Assembly (NCBI RefSeq): GCF_029889905.1
Contig: NZ_JARANZ010000007.1
Location: 1 to 64,000 of the forward strand
DNA: 64,000 bases
Direction: 5' to 3'
Source: Chromohalobacter sp. 11-W
GTDB lineage: Bacteria; Pseudomonadota; Gammaproteobacteria; Pseudomonadales; Halomonadaceae
Under the pieces are notes generated by a model. The model had not been told where the DNA came from. It was given only the letters and a program-made list of their open reading frames with translations, and did no database searches. This document shows, piece by piece, positions 28,630 through 41,219 of this stretch. The position numbers and the translations under genes are program-made. The first letter of the stretch is position 1, and each line of letters begins with the position of its first letter.

Positions 28630-29478
28630 ATGGCTCAGGAAATCGAACTCAAGCTCGCCCTCGGCGCCAGCGGCCCCCATGCGCTGCGCCAGCATCCGCG
28701 ACTCGCGAACCACAGCATGGTGCGTGCGTGGCTCGCCAACACGTATTACGACACGCCGGGGCGCGCCCTGGAGCGCGCGCGTATCGCTTTGCGCATTCGC
28801 CGCACACCCGACGGTTACCTGCAGACGCTCAAGACGGCAGGCAGCGGCCAGGGCGGCCTGCACGCACGCGGTGAATGGGAATGGCCGATCGATGGCGACG
28901 AACTGGACATCGAGGGCATCCGCCAGCACGCACCGGACACCATCGACGAAGCGGATCTCGCCCAACTCGTTCCGCGCTTCACCACCGACTTCACCCGCGA
29001 GCGCTGGGACGTCATCGAGGCAGACGCCACCATCGAGGTGGCGCTGGATATCGGCACCATTCATGCCGGCGGCCGGCAGGTCCCGATCCGCGAGTTGGAG
29101 CTCGAGCTCAAGGCAGGTAGCGCCGAGGCCCTGTGGCAACTGGCTGCCTCCCTCGCGGATGGCGTAGCACTCCGCCCCGCCAATGCCAGCAAGGCCCAGC
29201 GCGGCGCCGCCCTGCATGACGGCTGGACGCTCCCCGACAACGCCGCAGACGCCCAGAGTCACTGGAACGCAGCGCTCGAGGCGCTGGATGCCTGGCAGGA
29301 CACGGGGCACGCGGACTACCGTCATCGAGCCGGCCGCCATTTTGACGCACTTGGCGGCAACGCCGCCCAACGCCTGGCGAGCGCCTTGCGCGACGCCGAC
29401 GACGCGCATCCCGACACGTGGCTCACTCCCGAAATGAGCCGCGACTGGCTCGCCGCCTGGCACCACGCCACCGCCTGA
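28630..29478 (+). CDS. CYTH-domain inorganic triphosphatase (YgiF-like)
   Basis: The 282-residue protein opens with the ExExK signature EIELK (residues 4-8). It continues with YYDTPGRALERARIALRIRR and LQTLKTAG, the basic tunnel residues of CYTH enzymes, then VIEADATIEVALDIG and IRELELELKAG. A shortened C-terminal helical part resembles the start of a CHAD domain. It probably hydrolyses tripolyphosphate to pyrophosphate and phosphate. The ATG at 28630 directly precedes the motif; its upstream GGACAGGC is a weak ribosome site. It is followed by the channel gene after 21 bp. Confidence 0.88.
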   Translation: MAQEIELKLALGASGPHALRQHPRLANHSMVRAWLANTYYDTPGRALERARIALRIRRTPDGYLQTLKTAGSGQGGLHARGEWEWPIDGDELDIEGIRQHAPDTIDEADLAQLVPRFTTDFTRERWDVIEADATIEVALDIGTIHAGGRQVPIRELELELKAGSAEALWQLAASLADGVALRPANASKAQRGAALHDGWTLPDNAADAQSHWNAALEALDAWQDTGHADYRHRAGRHFDALGGNAAQRLASALRDADDAHPDTWLTPEMSRDWLAAWHHATA

Positions 29479-29499
29479 CGCAACGCAGGAGATCGACCT

Positions 29500-30390
29500 T
29501 TGACGCTGCCTTTCGAACCCGCCAACAGCGGCCTACGCAAGACGCTGTTCCACATCATCTTCGAGTCCGATACAAGGGCCGCGAAGATCTTCGACATCGT
29601 TCTCATCACGCTGATTCTACTCAGCGTGGCGGTGGTATTCGTGGACAGCGTGCCGAGCCTTCACGCTCGCTTCGGCAGGGCGCTCTATCTTCTCGAATGG
29701 GGCTTCACGCTGCTTTTCACATTGGAGCTGGCGGTACGGCTTTATTGCCTGGAACGCCCACTGCGCTACTTGAAGAGCTTCTATGGCATCGTCGATCTAC
29801 TCTCCATCCTGCCCACCTGGCTCAGCCTGCTGATACCCGGCGCCCAGTCGCTTCTCGTGGTGCGCGTGCTACGTGCGTTACGCGTCTTTCGCGTGTTGCG
29901 GCTGATGGAATTCGTCGGTGAAGGCCGCATGCTGACGCAGGCGCTTTCGCGCAGTTACCGCAAGATCATGCTGTTTCTATTCACGGTGCTGCTGGTCGTC
30001 ACCGTCTTCGGCACCCTGATCTACATGATCGAGCCCCCCGAAGCCGGGTTCACCAGCATGCCACGGGCCATGTACTGGGGCGTCGTCACGCTGACCACGG
30101 TGGGCTACGGCGACATCGCACCGATCACCCCGCTCGGCCAGTTCATCTCGGCGTGCATGATGATCCTGGGGTACTCGATCATCGCCGTGCCCACCGGCGT
30201 CTTCTCGGCGGAAGTGATCCGCTCGATCCATGCAGAACGCTACTCCGAAGAAGCCTGCCCCGGCTGCGGGCACGAAGGACATGAGCGCGACGCCAAATAT
30301 TGTCGCAAATGCGGCACTTGGCTCGACGAAGACACCCAGGATCCCCGCCTGAAAGACGACGCAGATGGCGCCTCACAGGCGGGGCGCTGA
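29500..30390 (+). CDS. Voltage-gated-type K+ channel with C-terminal zinc ribbon
   Basis: The 296-residue protein has six TM segments. An S4-like arginine ladder (VRVLRALRVFRVLRLMEF, residues 121-138) precedes the pore, and the selectivity filter TTVGYGD is at 199-205. After S6 comes a short cytosolic tail with Cys253, Cys256, Cys268 and Cys271 (CPGCG...CRKCG), a rubredoxin-type zinc ribbon. It should be a tetrameric potassium channel of the inner membrane. The zinc ribbon is a known accessory in some bacterial Kv proteins; here it could act in assembly or redox sensing. It is probably co-transcribed with the CYTH gene. Confidence 0.9.
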   Translation: MTLPFEPANSGLRKTLFHIIFESDTRAAKIFDIVLITLILLSVAVVFVDSVPSLHARFGRALYLLEWGFTLLFTLELAVRLYCLERPLRYLKSFYGIVDLLSILPTWLSLLIPGAQSLLVVRVLRALRVFRVLRLMEFVGEGRMLTQALSRSYRKIMLFLFTVLLVVTVFGTLIYMIEPPEAGFTSMPRAMYWGVVTLTTVGYGDIAPITPLGQFISACMMILGYSIIAVPTGVFSAEVIRSIHAERYSEEACPGCGHEGHERDAKYCRKCGTWLDEDTQDPRLKDDADGASQAGR

Positions 30391-30420
30391 AACCGGTGTC
30401 GTTTCGTGAGAGCCATGCCG

Positions 30421-30509
30421 GTGACAAGCCGGCGCGAGGGTCATTCGTCATGGATGACGAATGTAGCGCCCAAGGAAGGGTTCATAGCGCCCTCGCGAAG
30501 GCTTGTCAC
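30421..30509. repeat. REPIN-like nested palindrome
   Basis: Three nested perfect inverted repeats share one centre: GTGACAAGCC/GGCTTGTCAC as outer arms (30421-30430, 30500-30509), CGCGAGGG/CCCTCGCG inside (30433-30440, 30490-30497), and CATTCGTCA/TGACGAATG (30442-30450, 30455-30463) off-centre. The 89-bp element lies between the convergent channel and yciO genes. It looks like a mobile REP-type doublet that could also stop transcription from both sides. Confidence 0.75.
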
Positions 30510-30535
30510 CGCAGCTTTCCACCTTGTCCCCGTGC

Positions 30536-31156
30536 TTACTGGAACGGCGCCGTGTCGCCGCGCCCTTCACGGACGACAGTAGGCGGCATCTCGCGCATAT
30601 CGACCACCGTGGTCGGGTCCAGGTGGCAGGCGCCGCCATCGATGACCGCATCGAGATGCGCGCCGAAACGTTCGCGGATCGCCTCGGGATCAGTCATGGG
30701 TAGATCGTCGTCGACGGGAATCAGCGTCACGCTCATCAACGGCTCGCCCAGCGCCGCGAGCAACGCATGGCTGATGCGATGATCCGGCACGCGAACACCG
30801 ATGGAGCGCCGCTTGGGATGCAACAGCAGACGCGGCACCTCGTTGGTGGCATTGAGAATGAAGGTATACGGCCCCGGCGTATGCGCCTTGAGCAGGCGGA
30901 ACACGTCGTTATCGACCTTGGCGTAAGTGCCAATCTCGGACAGGTCGGAACACACCAGCGTGAAGTTGTGCTTGTCATCCAGCGAGCGCAGCCACTTGAT
31001 CTTCTCGATGGCTTTTTTCTCGCCCAGGCAGCAACCGAGCGCATAGCCGGAATCGGTCGGATAAGCGATCACACCGCCACCGCGCAACAACGAGATCGTC
31101 TGATCGATGAGACGTTTCTGCGGGTTGTCGGGATGAATCTGAAAGAACTGGGTCAT
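30536..31156 (-). CDS. yciO: YciO/YrdC/Sua5-family L-threonylcarbamoyladenylate synthase-like protein
   Basis: The 206-residue protein is a YrdC-type dsRNA-binding fold with the residues of the YciO group: GGVIAYPTDSGYALGC, LRSLDDKHNFTLVC, TPGPYTFILNATNEVPRLL and KRRSIGVRVPDH. YrdC/Sua5 enzymes make threonylcarbamoyl-AMP for tRNA t6A; YciO is the paralogue with weaker or less understood activity. The ATG at 31156 has AGGAGG at ideal spacing, so the longer upstream frame is rejected. Its neighbours rnm and yciB are those found near yciO in E. coli. Confidence 0.92.
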   Translation of the reverse strand: MTQFFQIHPDNPQKRLIDQTISLLRGGGVIAYPTDSGYALGCCLGEKKAIEKIKWLRSLDDKHNFTLVCSDLSEIGTYAKVDNDVFRLLKAHTPGPYTFILNATNEVPRLLLHPKRRSIGVRVPDHRISHALLAALGEPLMSVTLIPVDDDLPMTDPEAIRERFGAHLDAVIDGGACHLDPTTVVDMREMPPTVVREGRGDTAPFQ

Positions 31157-31256
31157 ACCTGCCTCCTTGGACCGGAAGAACGAACCGGATGAACCGAGGG
31201 CCGAACGTGCTGAGTAGCGAATGCGCTGGGCCGCCCGGCGTGCCTCGTGCCCAGCA

Positions 31257-31525
31257 TAGGGCCTGTTGCCGTTTCGGCGCGAACCGCGTTGCTGCGCCAA
31301 ATGGCGCCAGGCAAGGCGCGGGATGCAGGAAAGGGTGGTTCCCTTTTCCAATCCCGCAACGCCGCATGGCGCCATTTGCCGCGCAACCCGAAGGGCCGGT
31401 CCAGTTTTTGCACGGTGCTGCGTTATTCGTCGTTCATTTGGAACTACCAAATATCTCTCCTCATGCCTTGCCCCGCACAAAAACTGGCTCCGGCGCGGCC
31501 GTGCCTGAAACGACAACAGGCCCTA
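31257..31525. mobile_element. MITE, 269 bp, with 19-bp terminal inverted repeats
   Basis: The ends TAGGGCCTGTTGCCGTTTC (31257-31275) and the complement of 31507-31525 agree at 18 of 19 positions. Each end carries TA, which may be the duplicated target. Internal inverted repeats are present (CAAATGGCGCC at 31298-31308 with GGCGCCATTTG at 31368-31378; AAAGGG/CCCTTT at about 31331-31348). There is no transposase frame. It lies between the yciO start and the rnm stop, ending 4 bp before rnm's stop codon. Confidence 0.8.
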
Positions 31526-31528
31526 ACC

Positions 31529-32428
31529 TTACGCGGCGAATCTCGCAAGCCTGGGATGACGCCACACCGGCGTCACCGAACAACGTGGCGGCGCACTCAT
31601 CACGCCCGGTGCCAGCGGCCCGCCCGGATAGTGAAAATCGCTGCCCTGCGATCCCATGAGATCGCGCGCTTCGAGCTGGCGGGCCAGGTCGCGCCCCACG
31701 TCGGCGTTCTGATGGCCGCTGATCAATTCAGCGGCTTCCCCACCGGCTTCGCGGAAGCTGTCCAGTAGTTGGCTGCGCTTGCGATGCGTGAGGCGATAGC
31801 GCAGCGGATGCGCCAGCACCGCGATGCCCTGACTGTCGCGAATCCAGTCGACCACCTCACTGAGATACGGCCAATGGGTTTTAACGTCACCGGGCTTGCC
31901 GGCGCCCAGATACTTCTTGAAGGCCGTCGGCATGTCCGGCACCACGTCCGCCGCCACCAAGGCCTTGGCGAAATCCGGCCGCCCCAGGGGCCGCTCGCTG
32001 CCGGCCTGTTCGCGGGCGCGTGCCAAGGCGTCATCGAGGCCGATTTTCTCAAGGCGTCGGGCGATTTCCTCGGCGCGTGCCACACGGGCCTGCGCTTGCG
32101 CCTCGAGCCCGGGCACCAAGGCGCCACTGGCACCCTCGGGCAACAACGCCACCACGTGAATGCCGATACCGCGCCACAATGTGGATAACTCGCTTCCCGC
32201 CAGGCAACGCATACCCAAACTTTCAGCATGGCGCTGAGCCTCGGCAACACCGGCCACGGTGTCATGATCGGTCAGGGAAAAACGCGTGACGCCCTTGGCG
32301 TGGCAGGCGTCGGTCAACGCTTGTGGCGATAGCGCGCCATCGGAGGCGGTCGAATGCATGTGCAGATCGAGGCCAAGATCGGCATCGAAGGTATCGGGCA
32401 GGGGTGCTAAGGGTTGGCTCATGGGCAT
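31529..32428 (-). CDS. rnm: PHP-domain phosphoesterase, RNase AM / nucleoside-3',5'-bisphosphate phosphatase
   Basis: The 299-residue protein has the four PHP metal motifs: DLHMHSTASDGALSP, SLTDHDTVAGVAEA, the Glu in AGSELST, and VLAHPLRY followed by GSDFHYPG near the end. E. coli YciV/RNase AM with the same layout matures 5' ends of rRNA and hydrolyses 3'-5' bisphosphates. Start choice is uncertain; ATGs at 32428 and 32422 are both plausible and neither has a strong ribosome site. A perfect DnaA box (32180-32188) falls within the coding sequence. The gene is divergent from yciB. Confidence 0.88.
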   Translation of the reverse strand: MPMSQPLAPLPDTFDADLGLDLHMHSTASDGALSPQALTDACHAKGVTRFSLTDHDTVAGVAEAQRHAESLGMRCLAGSELSTLWRGIGIHVVALLPEGASGALVPGLEAQAQARVARAEEIARRLEKIGLDDALARAREQAGSERPLGRPDFAKALVAADVVPDMPTAFKKYLGAGKPGDVKTHWPYLSEVVDWIRDSQGIAVLAHPLRYRLTHRKRSQLLDSFREAGGEAAELISGHQNADVGRDLARQLEARDLMGSQGSDFHYPGGPLAPGVMSAPPRCSVTPVWRHPRLARFAA

Positions 32429-32532
32429 GACGCGGTGCGGCGTCTTTGTCAGAATAGGCTCGCTATAGTGCTCGCTTGCGCTGCAGTGGGTCAATTCCCG
32501 TGCCGCGCCGGCACCTCACAGGATGCTCGCCG

Positions 32533-33102
32533 ATGAAAATGTTCTTGGATTTCCTGCCCATCGTATTGTTTTTCGCGGTGTATCACTTCAGCGGCGATAT
32601 TCTGCTCGCCACGCTGGTGCTGATTCCCGCCACGCTGCTGCAGGTCGCCTTCATGTGGTGGCGCTACCGCCGTGTGGAAAAGATGCAGTTGGTGACCCTG
32701 GTACTGGTCGTCGTCATGGGCGGGGCGACCGTGCTGTTTCACAACGCGGCGTTCATCCAATGGAAGCCGACCGTGGTCAACTGGCTGTTCGCCTTCGCGT
32801 TTCTGGTCGCACCGCTGTTCGGTGGCAAGACCCTCGTGGAGCGCATGATGGGCAAGGCCATCACGCTCCCCGCCGCCACCTGGCGACGCCTCAACCTCGC
32901 CTGGGCGCTCTTCTTCATTGCACTGGGCGCGATCAATGTGTATGTCTTCAAGACCTACGACGAGGCCACTTGGGTCAACTTCAAGCTGTTCGGCATGCTG
33001 GGGCTGACCCTGTTGTTCGTGATCGGCCAGGGCATTTATCTGGCCCGTCACATGCCCCGCGATACGCTTTCGCAAAACGACCATCAGAAGGATGACGTCT
33101 AA
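32533..33102 (+). CDS. yciB: Inner membrane septation protein YciB (IspA/IspZ)
   Basis: The 189-residue protein has five TM helices and the family pattern [22 protein letters not shown]-type [36 protein letters not shown] and [11 protein letters not shown]. YciB is an inner membrane protein linked to cell envelope and septum formation. The ATG at 32533 starts the family's own sequence. It overlaps yciI at TAATG, so they form an operon. Confidence 0.94.
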   Translation: MKMFLDFLPIVLFFAVYHFSGDILLATLVLIPATLLQVAFMWWRYRRVEKMQLVTLVLVVVMGGATVLFHNAAFIQWKPTVVNWLFAFAFLVAPLFGGKTLVERMMGKAITLPAATWRRLNLAWALFFIALGAINVYVFKTYDEATWVNFKLFGMLGLTLLFVIGQGIYLARHMPRDTLSQNDHQKDDV

Positions 33103-33401
33103 TGCTTTACTCGATCGTTAGTGACGATGTGCAAGACAGCCTCGAACGCCGCAAGGCGGCACGTCCCGATCATCTGGCGCGTCTCGAGAAACTCCGTGAC
33201 GAAGGGCGCCTGGTGCTCGCCGGGCCCAGCCCCGCCGTGGATGCCAACGACCCGGGCGAGGCCGGCTTCACCGGCAGCGTGGTGATCGCCGAGTTCGACA
33301 GCCAGCAAGAGGCCCAGGCCTGGGCCGACGCCGATCCCTTCGTGATCGCCGGCGTTTACTCCAAGGTCACGGTCAAGCCGTTCAAGAAGGTATTACCGTA
33401 A
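33102..33401 (+). CDS. yciI: YciI-family protein
   Basis: The 99-residue protein is a dimeric alpha+beta barrel of the YciI family: [46 protein letters not shown], and the [13 protein letters not shown] segment with the conserved Asp/His region. It is cytoplasmic, and its reaction is not established. Its start codon overlaps the yciB stop. The DnaA-box cluster begins 6 bp after its stop codon. Confidence 0.92.
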   Translation: MLYSIVSDDVQDSLERRKAARPDHLARLEKLRDEGRLVLAGPSPAVDANDPGEAGFTGSVVIAEFDSQQEAQAWADADPFVIAGVYSKVTVKPFKKVLP

Positions 33402-33406
33402 CGCGT

Positions 33407-33455
33407 TTATCCACACCCGGACGCCCGAGTCTTTATGCACACCAGGTGTGGATAA
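33407..33455. promoter_or_regulatory. Cluster of three perfect DnaA boxes
   Basis: TTATCCACA (33407-33415, plus), TTATGCACA (33433-33441, plus) and TTATCCACA on the minus strand (33447-33455) all match TTATNCACA exactly. The second and third face each other with a 5-bp gap. The cluster fills the start of the 156-bp gap before mnmC-ligA. It is followed by AT-richer DNA (AACACTGTTAAAA). Confidence 0.75.
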
Positions 33456-33557
33456 CACTGTTAAAAGGCGGCGGACGCCTTCTTCGATAGCGGTCGTCAC
33501 GCCGCCTTGCCAATTTCGATCAATTTTTAACCAGCTTCCACGTCCTTGCCGAGAGCC

Positions 33558-37953
<4,396 letters not shown>

Positions 37954-37984
37954 GTCGCCTCCCGTGTGCCTAGCGTAAAACGAC

Positions 37985-38010
37985 AACGGCGCCCTCCCCG
38001 GGGCGCCGTT
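37985..38010. terminator. Bidirectional terminator between yheU and the CitS-like gene
   Basis: AACGGCGCCC and GGGCGCCGTT make a 10-bp perfect stem with a 6-nt loop. T-containing sequences follow on both sides (GATCGTTTCG; GTCGTTTTA on the other strand). It separates two convergent genes. Confidence 0.75.
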
Positions 38011-38048
38011 GATCGTTTCGTCGGATGCCGAATCCGGTGAAGAACGCG

Positions 38049-39365
38049 TCAAGTAAAGAACATCGGCACGAGGATGCTGGAGATCAGCAGGATCAAGGCG
38101 CCCCCCAGACGCGAGGAGATCTGCGCGAAAGGCATCAGTTGCATGCGCTTGGCGGCGGAGAGCACCGCGACGTCGCCGGTACCGCCCATATTGGCCATGC
38201 ACAGCCCCGCGGTGATCGCCGACTCGACGGGATAGAAGCCCACCAGCTTGCCGACCAGCCCGGCGCCGAAGGCAGCCCCGGCCACTACGGCGAGTACGAT
38301 CATCACATAGGTCGGCGTAATGGCATCGATCACCTGGCCGAGATCGGTATAGGCGATGCCGATCCCGAACAGCAGTGCGAAGGTCCAGTTCTTGGCGACG
38401 AACTGGAACCACTGCGAGGCGGACTCATTGATGCTCTCCGGTACCACGTTGGCGATCTTGAGCACCGCCACCAGGATGATCATCAGCGCATAGGGATGCA
38501 GCGGGATGAAGCTACCCAGAATCTGCCCGGCGGTGAAGAACGTCAGCGCGGCGACGACACCGATACCCAGCTTGGAAAGGTCGAAGGTGCTCTTGCGCTC
38601 CTCGATTTCCACGCCCGGCATCATCTGTCCGTTGCCCGTCAGTTTCGGGAAGCGCTTGGCTAGGCCATTGAGCAGACCCGCGATGATGATCGCGAAGACG
38701 TTACCCAACGCCAGCGCCGGCACCAGAATCGAGATGTAGTAGCTCGCCGGCTGACCGAGAAGCTGCTCATAGATCTGGCTCATGGGCACCGCGCCCGCGC
38801 CCATGCCACCACCGAGAATCGGCAGGGTAATCACCACCAAGGCATCCTGCATCGAGAAACCCATCACGGCGCCGACGATCACTGCGAACAAGCCCGCGAA
38901 GAACACCGCGCAGAGCAAGGGCAGCGCATAGCGCGATCCGACCTTGACCAGCACCTTGGAATCCATACCCAGGATACTGCCGGTGATCAAAGCGGCAATG
39001 TAGAAGTTGAGGAAGCCACCGCTTTTCATGAAGGTGGTGACATTATCGGTGATACCGGCAGGCAGCCAGCCCACATAGACCAATGCGGCCGCGCCGAAAA
39101 TGGCCAAGATCGCACCACCGCCCAGGTAGGACTTGATGATCGGCAGGCGATCACCGATGAAGCCTAAGAGTTCACCGAGTATCATCATGACCAGCAAGGC
39201 ACCAATCATGCCGCTAGGCAGCGTGTCGGTGAGCATGGCCACGACCATGACGGCGAAAGCGATGAAAAAGACCGGCAGTGGCATGCCGAAGATGCGCAAC
39301 GTACCCAGCGCGCTCGAAGCGTGCTGGGTATCGTCCAGGCTTTGTGTAGCGGCACTGGTATTCAT
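38049..39365 (-). CDS. 2-hydroxycarboxylate transporter (CitS/MaeN family)
   Basis: The 438-residue protein has about 11 TM segments and the two reentrant glycine motifs of the 2HCT family, GGGMGAGAVPMSQIY and ANMGGTGDVAVLSAA. The Arg in the last segment (SSRLGGALILLI) is present. It should be a Na+-coupled symporter for citrate, malate or another hydroxy-carboxylate. The ATG at 39365 is chosen, since the longer frame adds a basic unconserved region. It is divergent from a CitAB-type sensor/regulator pair that most likely controls it. Which substrate is taken cannot be told from sequence. Confidence 0.88.
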   Translation of the reverse strand: MNTSAATQSLDDTQHASSALGTLRIFGMPLPVFFIAFAVMVVAMLTDTLPSGMIGALLVMMILGELLGFIGDRLPIIKSYLGGGAILAIFGAAALVYVGWLPAGITDNVTTFMKSGGFLNFYIAALITGSILGMDSKVLVKVGSRYALPLLCAVFFAGLFAVIVGAVMGFSMQDALVVITLPILGGGMGAGAVPMSQIYEQLLGQPASYYISILVPALALGNVFAIIIAGLLNGLAKRFPKLTGNGQMMPGVEIEERKSTFDLSKLGIGVVAALTFFTAGQILGSFIPLHPYALMIILVAVLKIANVVPESINESASQWFQFVAKNWTFALLFGIGIAYTDLGQVIDAITPTYVMIVLAVVAGAAFGAGLVGKLVGFYPVESAITAGLCMANMGGTGDVAVLSAAKRMQLMPFAQISSRLGGALILLISSILVPMFFT

Positions 39366-39475
39366 TGGCGTGCTCCCATGTGTTGGAATCCGCCCGCGCG
39401 GGCGGAGAACGTGAACGCCGCCGAGGATAAGCCGCACGTGCCGTGAACCAAGCTTTGCCAACTTATTAAAGCGTT

Positions 39476-39490
39476 TTGAAATTATTGAAA
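39476..39490. promoter_or_regulatory. AT-rich regulatory region between the transporter and citA
   Basis: Within this otherwise GC-rich divergent gap (39366-39566), an AT-rich patch at about 39461-39492 contains two TTGAAA copies (39476-39481, 39485-39490) 9 bp apart. CitB/DcuR-type regulators bind AT-rich repeats. This is a candidate only. Confidence 0.3.
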
Positions 39491-39566
39491 ACGACGACCT
39501 TGTATCCGGCATAGCACGTCACGCTTGGGTATTACACCAAGGTCGAAAATCACCTTATATGGCCCG

Positions 39567-41198
39567 ATGCGCATGCCCCGCTTGCCGACTGTTCGTCTCA
39601 ATGTGCTGATCTCGCTACTCGTTGCCTCGACGGTGATCGTTACGCTGGGCGTGGCGTTGTGGATGTTCGATGCCACCCTGCGCGACACACAGGAAGACGC
39701 CCAGGCGGCTCGCGTCACCGATATCGCCCAGGTCGTGGCGTCGCGACGGCGTGTCGTCAATGTGCTGCAGGAGTCAGGAGAAAAGCGCGACTTTGCCACC
39801 GATAGCGACGTACAACGGGAGATAGACGCCTTGCGCCAGCGTCTGGACGTGGATTTCATCGTGGTCATGAATCCCCATGCCATTCGTCTCACGCACCCCG
39901 ATCCAACGCGTATCGGCGAGCATTTCCAGGGTGGCGACGAAGGCCCGGCACTGCAGGGCGAGCATTATGCCTCGCGGGCCGAGGGTACCCTGGGCGTCAG
40001 CATTCGCGGCTTTGCCCCGGTACGCAACGCGACCGGCGAAGTGATCGGCGCCGTCTCGGTGGGGGTGACACTGGATACGCTGGGCGCCCGCCTGGCCGAT
40101 AACCGCCTGCACATGGTGCTGGGCATCGCGCTCTTGATGATTCTTGGCACCCTCGGTGCCAGTTGGCTGGCACGTTACATCAAGCGTGTGCTGATGGGCC
40201 TAGAGCCGCACCAGATCACGCGCTTGGTGGAAGAACGCCAGGCGATTCTCGGCTCGGTGCACGAAGGTATTCTCGCGGTGGATGTCGCCGGGCGTATTAC
40301 CCTGACCAACGCCGCCGCCTGCTCACTGCTAGACCAAGCGGGCCTTGAAGTGCCGGCGCTGGGTACGCCAATCACCGATTACCTGCCACAGAGCGGGCTG
40401 CCGGATGTACTGCAAAGCGGCGAGGCTTCGCTCGACCAGGAAGTCTTCATCAACGGCCAGGCGCTGCTCGCCAATCGCATGCCGATTCGCCATCAGGGCC
40501 AAGTAATCGGGGCGGTGGCCACCTTCCGTGACAAGAGCGAAGTGCGCCTACTCGCCGAGGAATTGACTGGTGTCCGACGTTACGCCGAAGCCCTACGTGC
40601 GGCGACGCACGAGTTCAAGAACAAGCTGCACGTCATGCTCGGCCTAGTGCAGCTCGAGGCCTACCCCGACCTGGCGCGCTACCTGCGCGACGTAGCGAAC
40701 CACCAAGTAGCGCCAGGCGCGGCGCTGGTCGAAGGCATCGGCGAGCCGGTGCTGGCAGGCTTTCTGCTCGGCAAGCAGAGCGAGGCCCGCGAGCGCGACA
40801 TTACCTTGACGGTAGATGTCGAGGACACCATCCCCGCGCCGCGAGCCCCCGACATGATCCACACCCTGGTCATCGTGCTGGGCAATCTGCTGGAGAACGC
40901 CTTCGACGCCGTCGACGAGCAACACGAGCGCCAGGTCACGCTGACCATGGGCGTCGACACCGATTTGTTGTCTTTGCATGTACAGGACACCGGCCCCGGC
41001 ATCCCCGAGGCCATGCAGGCACACGTCTTCGCCAGCGGCACTTCGTCCAAGGGACGTCAACGCGGCCTCGGGCTCGCGATGGTGCGCGAGCATGTCGAAG
41101 CGCATGACGGTACCCTGGCGCTGTATTCCGAGCCCGGGCGAGGCACCTTGATCGAGGTCGCCCTGCCTTATCCCGTTTCGTCCACCACCGAGAATTGA
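39567..41198 (+). CDS. CitA/DcuS-type sensor histidine kinase
   Basis: The 543-residue kinase has TM1 (about 11-33) and a periplasmic PDC/Cache domain (34-180) with the FVVV-type core and RFAPVRNATGEVIGAVSVGV-like segments. TM2 follows near 184-203, then a cytoplasmic PAS domain (about 220-330). Phosphorylation uses His348 in THEFKNKLHVMLGL, the CitA/DcuS form. The HATPase domain shows NLLENAFDAV and GPGIPEAMQAHVFASGTSSKG, RGLGLAMV. It senses an extracellular carboxylate. The ATG at 39567 is preferred, but it lacks a strong ribosome site; a TTG 42 nt upstream is the alternative. Confidence 0.88.
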   Translation: MRMPRLPTVRLNVLISLLVASTVIVTLGVALWMFDATLRDTQEDAQAARVTDIAQVVASRRRVVNVLQESGEKRDFATDSDVQREIDALRQRLDVDFIVVMNPHAIRLTHPDPTRIGEHFQGGDEGPALQGEHYASRAEGTLGVSIRGFAPVRNATGEVIGAVSVGVTLDTLGARLADNRLHMVLGIALLMILGTLGASWLARYIKRVLMGLEPHQITRLVEERQAILGSVHEGILAVDVAGRITLTNAAACSLLDQAGLEVPALGTPITDYLPQSGLPDVLQSGEASLDQEVFINGQALLANRMPIRHQGQVIGAVATFRDKSEVRLLAEELTGVRRYAEALRAATHEFKNKLHVMLGLVQLEAYPDLARYLRDVANHQVAPGAALVEGIGEPVLAGFLLGKQSEARERDITLTVDVEDTIPAPRAPDMIHTLVIVLGNLLENAFDAVDEQHERQVTLTMGVDTDLLSLHVQDTGPGIPEAMQAHVFASGTSSKGRQRGLGLAMVREHVEAHDGTLALYSEPGRGTLIEVALPYPVSSTTEN

Positions 41199-41219
41199 GC
41201 GAGCAATGAGAACGCCGGC

